Assembly (NCBI GenBank): GCA_016617785.1
Contig: JADILM010000012.1
Span: 620,001-684,000 of the forward strand
Direction of reading: 5' to 3'
Source of the DNA: Sporobolomyces roseus
Taxonomy: Eukaryota; Basidiomycota; Microbotryomycetes; Sporidiobolales; Sporidiobolaceae
Length of the DNA: 64,000 nucleotides
The notes under the pieces: model-generated
What the model was told of the DNA's origin: nothing
What the model saw: only the letters and a program-made list of their open reading frames with translations
The model's database searches: none
Position numbers and translations under genes: made by a program
Shown: positions 58,701 to 64,000 of the stretch, in pieces
How positions within the stretch are numbered: the first letter of the stretch is position 1
Layout of the letters: each line of letters opens with the position of its first letter

Positions 58701-59247
58701 CAGGGCAGTCAAGACACTCTGGGGAGAGGTAGAGATGCAGTATGCTCAGGAATGGCCGGTCGCTGCCAGTGCCGATCAGCTTGAGAAATATGCCAATGTT
58801 CGTCTTGTCTTTTCGCTCAGTAGCTCGAGGCATGCTGACTTTATCCGTCTCGAACAGAGCAAAGGAGGTCGACTACCGACTCAAGCCGAACTGTCTTGCT
58901 TCCTCGCTGAGAATCCTTCCGATCACCCTCTCTCGAATCTTGGTCTCTCGAATCTTCACGCCATTCCACCCACTCTTCCCTTCCCTGCAAGAGATGGTTC
59001 ACAAGTTCCAGCCTCGAACGGTGGCCTTTGGGAATGGACTTCATCGACTCTGTCGCCCTGGGAAGGCTTCGCTGGATCGAGGCTTTATCCAGGTTACTCG
59101 AGTGATTTCCATGATGAAAAGCATCGTATCGTACTCGGAGCTTCGTGGGCGTCGCCGAGAAGGATCGCGAGGAGGTCGTTCGTCAACTTTTATCAAGCTG
59201 CTTACCCTTATGCATTGATTGGAGCACGAGTCGCATTCGACGTTTGA
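55749..59247 (+). CDS. EGT1: ergothioneine biosynthesis protein (EgtD-EgtB fusion)
   Basis: Egt1 trimethylates histidine to hercynine and then attaches cysteine sulfoxide to it, giving the precursor of the antioxidant ergothioneine. The N-terminal methyltransferase half has YSEKGLQIYERITQTKAYYP, GLAVELGSGSLDKTRHLL (SAM site), SGLHATYDEGLAFL and ILWLGSSIGNFTREEAVDFL. The middle has IPLRHVPLFYIGHAPAFRDI. The iron ligands of the EgtB half are in FEHEMMHFETSVYICLQA, an HX3HXE motif formed across an intron. The formylglycine-generating-enzyme-like end includes GGLWEWTSSTLSPWEGFAGS and FVNFYQAAYPYALIGARVAF. A Ser/Pro-rich insert of roughly 60-70 residues lies before ILWLGSS. At least eight introns; stop TGA at 59245. 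Confidence 0.93.
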
Positions 59248-59449
59248 AAAGGGAGAAGAAATTAGAATCCATTTTATTAGTACTTACTTTCTTTGTATGG
59301 ATAGAAGCAATGGACATTTTGCAGTGCCACACTCGCTCAGAGCATTTCGACGAGATAGTCTGTGAGAGACGGAGAATTGCAGATGATCCACTCGTAAAAA
59401 CAACAACATACAATTTTCGAAACTAACCTGCGAACCTTGAAACACTCAT

Positions 59450-61503
59450 TCAACCCTTTCCTCCTTGCCGTTCCCGTTCCAGCTTCTTCTGCGACTTTCT
59501 CAAGGCTTTCGCCCTCTCTTCTCGCTCAATCTGCTCTGTAGGGATGAATGCCGCGTTCTCGACATCTTCGAGATCTTTTTGGTGAGCGTAAACAGAAGAA
59601 GGGTACGACGTAGGATAGAAGTGAGCGTCGATCGAGCGTCTGTCCGATCAATAAGCAGTGTAGGTCAGCGAGCGTGCAGGACACCTCAAGATGCTGTGAA
59701 TGCCAGAGGAGAGACTCACATCCTCCCACCCAAACTTCGATCTTCCGAATCCCGAGGTCCTACTACAGCTTCAGCTCCACCGATTCTGACGCAAAAGACA
59801 GAGGAGTCAGAGTCTGGTCGGTGCTGTAAGTGCGTGAGGAAGACTGAACTCACAGCATAGCCAAACGACCGATATTGCTAGCTCCGCTCACGATTAAAGC
59901 GTCGACTTCGTCTCCGGTCAAGAGCGCCAAGTCGCGTACGAAGGACCTTGTGTGATCTACCCTCTTGTCCAAAGGCATTGCGTTGAAGGTTGCTTGAGTG
60001 TAGCCATTGCTTAACGTCGTCACATCGGATGAAGAATCGACCGAGTAAGCTTTTGGACCTTGATTGGCCCCTCCGTTCCGTGAGCGATCAGCTGTAAAGT
60101 CCTTGAGTTTCTTCGGCCCTTCAGCATCCTCGGCAGATTCCAGCTCGGCGACCGGAGGAGTTTGAACGATGTCGAATGCGCGAGCGAGAGGAAGCTCGGC
60201 CAAACGACGAGCAACGTCGGGCTCAGCCGTCATTAGGAGGAGTGTTGGTCGAACCTCTGCAGAAATGCGACGAGAGGGTGTTGCGGGCGAAGCTAAAGGA
60301 GGATAGTCGGGAGAGACGAGTCGACGATAAGCTGCAAGATTCGTGTCGAAGTGTAGAATTAGCAGCCATGACACCCGTGTGAGACTAACATGAGTGACAT
60401 ACCATCGTGAGCTGCTTCGAGATATACAGTCAAGTTTCCGAACTCGTTCGTGATGCCCATTTCTTCAGAATCGTGCGAATATTCTGTCGATTTATCTCCC
60501 AATCGAATATGCAACCTGCGGGTAGTGTGAATCAGTTGATAGAGCACTCGGCGAGAATCAACAGTAGGGCGAGACGCACCCGATCACAGGTCCTCTGCCT
60601 TCTGAGTCATCTTCGAGCCGTTTCTCTTCCCTTAGACCCGCTCTTTTTCCGAGATCATTCACCTCCTTCTGCAGCTCATCGTTCAAAACCCAAGTCTTCT
60701 TGACCGCTTTCGCATGATCGTTGAAGACGTCTTCAAAAACGCTCGGCAACGTTCCACCTTCTTCGAGAATCCATCTATCCTTGTCTCGTCTGTGCCCCTC
60801 GTCCTCTATCCGCAAAGCCTCTAGTTCGACCTGCTTCGTTTCATCCTCGTCAAAGTAGGTCGTCCGGGTCCAATCATCGAGGTTCGACAGGAAGGCACGG
60901 CTGTATCTCAACCTTTTCCGAGGTCTCCCCTTTTTGTCAAATTGCCATGACTTTCCTTGGAAGATTGGGTAGGCTTTGCGATGATCATCCCAGTCTACAG
61001 GAGGAATGCAAGAGAGAGGGACTTGGGCGAAGTAGGAGGACAGTCGACCGTAGTTCCATCGAGAGTCGTCGGGAAGGAATTGGTATCCTAGTTTATCGGC
61101 CATTGACATTGCCCGAATCTGTCCTTTGCACCTTGTCAGCGTCGAGTTCAATGGAGTGCTGTAATAGGTGACTCACGTAGAGAATGTACTCTGAAGCGAA
61201 TCCCCACCAAGGCATGAAAGTGAAAATGAAAATCTTGTCGCAAGGTTTCAACTGATCTTTCGGTTTCGTGAACTTCCATGCTGGCTTCGTTGATATGACA
61301 CTGGTCCTATCACTAGCTTCTAGTAGAATCGGTTGTTTCGCGAGGGTCGAGGAATGGTCGAGAGAGTTGAAGGAGGAGGAAGAAATCGAAGAAGAGGAGG
61401 GAGAGGAAAGGGGCGAGCGCGGATGCAGAGTGAGCCATACGGTGAGGATGACAGTGAACAGTATCGTCAGCTGGAGTAAAAGGCGTGGTCGGAGAGGTGA
61501 CAT
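59450..61503 (-). CDS. type II membrane glycosyltransferase, GT23/fucosyltransferase-like
   Basis: A Golgi-type enzyme with a short cytosolic N-terminus and a signal anchor at residues 6-25 (PRLLLQLTILFTVILTVWLT). A serine-rich stem follows. The lumenal domain starts KPCDKIFIFTFMPWWGFASE. The nucleotide-sugar site resembles alpha-1,6-fucosyltransferases: VIGLHIRLGDKSTEYS (HxR-type motif) and DALIVSGASNIGRLAMLIGG with a family-like Ser/Asn region. The end is SVYAHQKDLEDVENAAF and a basic coiled tail to TGA 59450. The acceptor sugar cannot be predicted. Divergent from TRM61 by about 200 bases. Several introns, for example one after EYILY at 61173. Confidence 0.7.
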
Positions 61504-61709
61504 TCTCTATCGGAGGTGAAGTTGAACGAAGCGACAATAGATCACCTTGATCACCTAGCGAGTTACTCCTCCAGTCTGGGGGTTCCAATTAGCTCCTATC
61601 TTGATCTGACAAACTTCAGCGGCGCGTTTCTTTCGATCGAGTCGGTGATGGAAGAGGGAGAAAGTTTGAAGAAAGAGATCGCTTCTTCCATTGTCCATCA
61701 CTTCACGCG

Positions 61710-63371
<1,662 letters not shown>

Positions 63372-63641
63372 ATAGGTTTTATCTTGTCAGAATTTACATC
63401 TGTATGATTCCACTGTTATCTCCGTCTGTATGAAGTGAGTCAGAGACCTGCCCTGCGAAATCTCGAGGTCAAAATTCGAAGAGCGAAAGTCCGCTCCTTT
63501 TCTCGTTCCCACTACTCCTCTTTGAATTCAGTACGACCTCGTCACAGACGTGATTCCAGCAATCTGGAGCGATAGGCCTTCACCCCCTCGACCCTCTTCC
63601 TCTCACTCTCGGAAGTTCCCCTCATCATTCAAATTCATCGA
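63372..63641. other. intergenic before the nucleotide-sugar transporter
   Basis: The 270 bases hold the TRM61 3' flank and the transporter promoter, with a pyrimidine-rich stretch near 63580. Nothing else is seen. Confidence 0.5.
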
Positions 63642-64000
63642 ATGTCCCCAACTTCTCGCACTGGAGTCTCCCGTACAGCTCTCACAGTATGCTCAACCTT
63701 GACAATACATTACTCGGTCCTCTCGCTCGTCCTTCATTACTCTCGGATACAATCCTCTTCTTCGCCAACCTCCCTCCCTTATCACCCTTCGACCGCCATC
63801 TTCCTCACAGAACTCGGCAAGATCGCAATCTGCTTACTACTCGTAGCTCGAAATGGCGAGTTGAAGGATTTCGTGAAGGAGAGGAAACGGATAGAAGCGA
63901 TTTGGAGGTATCGCGAAATCGAAGAAGAGGAGAGGGCTTCGTTATTGAGGGAAAGGGAACGAGAGGAGGAGGAAAGACAACGCGAGAGGGTAAATGAAGC
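63642..64000 (+). CDS. nucleotide-sugar transporter (SLC35A-like), partial at window edge
   Basis: An uninterrupted frame runs from ATG 63642 (MSPTSRTGVSRTALTVCSTL) off the right end. The first membrane segment reads LTIHYSVLSLVLHYSRI, matching the start of UDP-galactose/UDP-GlcNAc transporters. PYHPSTAIFLTELGKIAICL then LLVARNGELKDFVKER follows, with the family STAVFLAE-type second helix. The visible part ends in a Glu/Arg-rich loop (EERASLLREREREEEERQ), which would be a cytosolic insert. Such transporters bring nucleotide sugars into the Golgi for glycosyltransferases like the neighbour at 59450. The gene is truncated only by the window. Confidence 0.75.
   Translation, partial: MSPTSRTGVSRTALTVCSTLTIHYSVLSLVLHYSRIQSSSSPTSLPYHPSTAIFLTELGKIAICLLLVARNGELKDFVKERKRIEAIWRYREIEEEERASLLREREREEEERQRERVNE

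Overview
The window is nuclear DNA of a fungus, most likely a basidiomycete (possibly a yeast-forming lineage). Genes are dense and broken by many short introns, about 50-80 bases, with GT-AG ends and a CTNA branch region. Several gene contents (SIT-type siderophore transporter, fused EgtD-EgtB ergothioneine synthase, RRM-YTH protein) are fungal. I cannot name the species from sequence alone. Exon junctions were worked out by eye, so gene ends are firmer than internal splice sites.

Layout. 1-5 kb: an RRM-YTH m6A-reader-like protein. 5.6-8.3 kb: an APC-family permease on the minus strand. 9.1-9.6 kb: a small one-helix membrane protein. 11.2-14.4 kb: a siderophore-iron MFS transporter. 14.9-21.6 kb: a variable island of F-box-like genes plus an orphan spliced gene. 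21.8-31.1 kb: housekeeping genes: RPN11 (proteasome lid deubiquitinase), a divergent ZNHIT1/VPS71-like zinc-finger protein, an acidic single-span membrane protein and the rRNA/tRNA cytidine acetyltransferase KRE33/NAT10. 31.2-36.3 kb: a second variable island with an F-box relic, a degenerate kinase-like gene and a frameshifted F-box copy. 36.7-38.9 kb: ARL8 GTPase and a GCIP-like protein. 39.1-42.1 kb: a tandem pair of paralogues of a family I do not recognise. 42.4-64 kb: a lysine-rich nuclear-looking protein, condensin subunit BRN1, another nuclear-looking protein, a MED18-like Mediator subunit, ribonucleotide reductase large subunit, an intron-containing tRNA-Thr, ergothioneine synthase EGT1, a GT23-like fucosyltransferase, TRM61, and the start of a nucleotide-sugar transporter cut by the window edge.

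The most unusual feature joins the two variable islands. A block of about 2.3 kb at 17.9-20.25 kb is repeated in inverted orientation at 34.06-36.4 kb. It contains a whole F-box-like gene, its 0.7 kb divergent intergenic region, and the first ~30-50 codons of the gene transcribed the other way. After that shared leader the two partner genes differ completely: one is an F-box/LRR-like protein, the other ends in a degenerate protein-kinase-like domain. A third F-box-like gene (14.9-16.1 kb) shares part of the same upstream region and is also divergent from a different, orphan gene. A fourth, truncated F-box fragment lies at 31.3 kb. This looks like a modular, recombining cassette in which a common promoter and F-box gene face variable partners. 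One F-box copy carries a single-base insertion that breaks its frame.

Genes missed by simple open-frame reading but supported here include the spliced orphan gene at 16.9-17.8 kb, the tandem paralogues at 39-42 kb, the tRNA, and the partial transporter at the right edge.
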